Source of the DNA: an uncultured Collinsella sp.
Lineage (GTDB): Bacteria; Actinomycetota; Coriobacteriia; Coriobacteriales; Coriobacteriaceae
Direction: 5' to 3'
Assembly (NCBI GenBank): GCA_902488525.1
Contig: CABTWP010000073.1
Span: 1 to 6,326 of the forward strand
DNA length: 6,326 bases
The notes under the pieces are model-generated. The model saw only the letters and a list, made by a program, of their open reading frames with translations. It was not told the DNA's origin and made no database searches. Shown one piece after another: positions 6,219 through 6,326 of this stretch. Positions within the stretch are counted from its first letter, which is position 1, and the number at the start of each line of letters is the position of its first letter. The translations under genes and the position numbers were made by a program.

Positions 6219-6238
6219 ATACGAAGGGAGTTTCGTAT
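6219..6238 (+). promoter_or_regulatory. Hairpin presenting the glnN ribosome-binding site
   Basis: ATACGAA (6219-6225) and TTCGTAT (6232-6238) are exact 7-bp complements with the loop GGGAGT between them. The Shine-Dalgarno (AAGGGAG, 6224-6230) is therefore mostly in the loop, and the first two bases of the ATG (6237-6239) are in the stem. The spacing of 6 bases to the ATG is ideal and fixes this start. The stem is AT-rich and moderately weak, so it could open during initiation or respond to temperature, ligand or protein. Confidence 0.5.
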
Positions 6239-6326
6239 GCCGTCTTCTGCTTGCAAATTCGGGACCATGGTGTTCTCTGAGGAAGACATGAAGGCCTACC
6301 TCCCCAAGGACATTTGTAAGGGCCCG
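6237..6326 (+). CDS. glnN: Type III glutamine synthetase, N-terminal fragment
   Basis: Only the first 30 codons are in the window; the gene runs off the right edge. The stretch FGTMVFSEEDMKAYLPKDI (residues 8-26) matches, from memory, the conserved start of GlnN-type enzymes, where a hydrophobic G-x-x-VF block is followed by M-x-x-x-LPK. Type III glutamine synthetases make glutamine from glutamate, ammonia and ATP, and at about 700 residues are much larger than GlnA; none of the catalytic part is visible here. The start at 6237 has GGGAG 6 bases upstream. An in-frame ATG at 6174, after a TAA at 6168, would add 21 residues but has a poor ribosome-binding site and no family support. The gene is divergent from the metF operon and has a possible nitrogen-control operator about 80-117 bases upstream. 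Confidence 0.75.
   Translation, partial: MPSSACKFGTMVFSEEDMKAYLPKDICKGP

Larger units (their letters stand above)
5811..6236. other. Divergent intergenic control region metF / glnN
   Basis: This 426-base stretch separates two divergently transcribed genes and encodes no credible protein. It is visibly richer in A and T than the flanking genes. In order it holds the metF ribosome-binding site (5817-5823), a possible metF -10 box (5854-5859) and small inverted repeats at 5881-5891 and 5914-5935. Next come a perfect 8-bp inverted repeat (5975-6000), a candidate nitrogen-control operator (6120-6157) and three short hairpins (6162-6181, 6197-6215, 6219-6238) leading into glnN. I recognise no SAM, cobalamin or glutamine riboswitch in it. 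Confidence 0.75.

Noticed and set aside
5811..6236. SAM, cobalamin or glutamine riboswitch controlling metF or glnN
   Set aside because: I looked for the conserved cores and helix arrangements of these classes on both strands and did not recognise any; the visible stems are short simple hairpins.

Overview
The window looks like a piece of chromosome from a GC-rich anaerobic actinobacterium, most likely of the class Coriobacteriia (Collinsella-like). This is inferred from three things: the strongly GC-biased codons, a methionine synthase lacking its reactivation domain beside a separate reactivation protein, and the N-terminus of a type III glutamine synthetase. The placement was not tested by any search. 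No mobile element, CRISPR array, tRNA or rRNA is visible, so this is a core-metabolism region.

Layout from left to right. Positions 1-108 hold no gene, only a strong stem-loop (2-39) and AT-rich spacer. A DUF711/UPF0210 ('PFL family') protein of unknown function lies on the minus strand at 109-1473. A short gap with a long hairpin (1519-1556) separates it from a minus-strand methionine operon. Read in the direction of transcription, that operon is metF (5810-4938), a methionine-synthase reactivation protein (4938-4150) and metH (4140-1582). metF and the reactivation gene share one base (TAATG). The stop codon of the reactivation gene lies inside the Shine-Dalgarno of metH. The three genes are therefore very likely co-transcribed and translationally coupled.

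The genes form one pathway module. MetF reduces 5,10-methylene-tetrahydrofolate to 5-methyl-tetrahydrofolate. The cobalamin-dependent MetH transfers that methyl group to homocysteine, giving methionine. The reactivation protein supplies the AdoMet-dependent function that E. coli carries as the C-terminal domain of MetH.

Positions 5811-6236 form a 426-base divergent intergenic region that is clearly more AT-rich than the genes. It contains several inverted repeats, and it leads on the plus strand to the first 30 codons of a gene that matches the N-terminus of type III glutamine synthetase (glnN). Its most interesting content is an array of four 5-base elements at exact 11-base spacing (6120-6157). 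The array resembles the actinobacterial GlnR nitrogen-control operator (gTnAc-n6-GaAAc, twice) and partly coincides with a 10-bp inverted repeat. Downstream, the leader can form three further hairpins; the last one puts the ribosome-binding site in its loop and the start codon in its stem. I see no new multi-gene system in the window; the novelty is in the control region of the glutamine synthetase gene.
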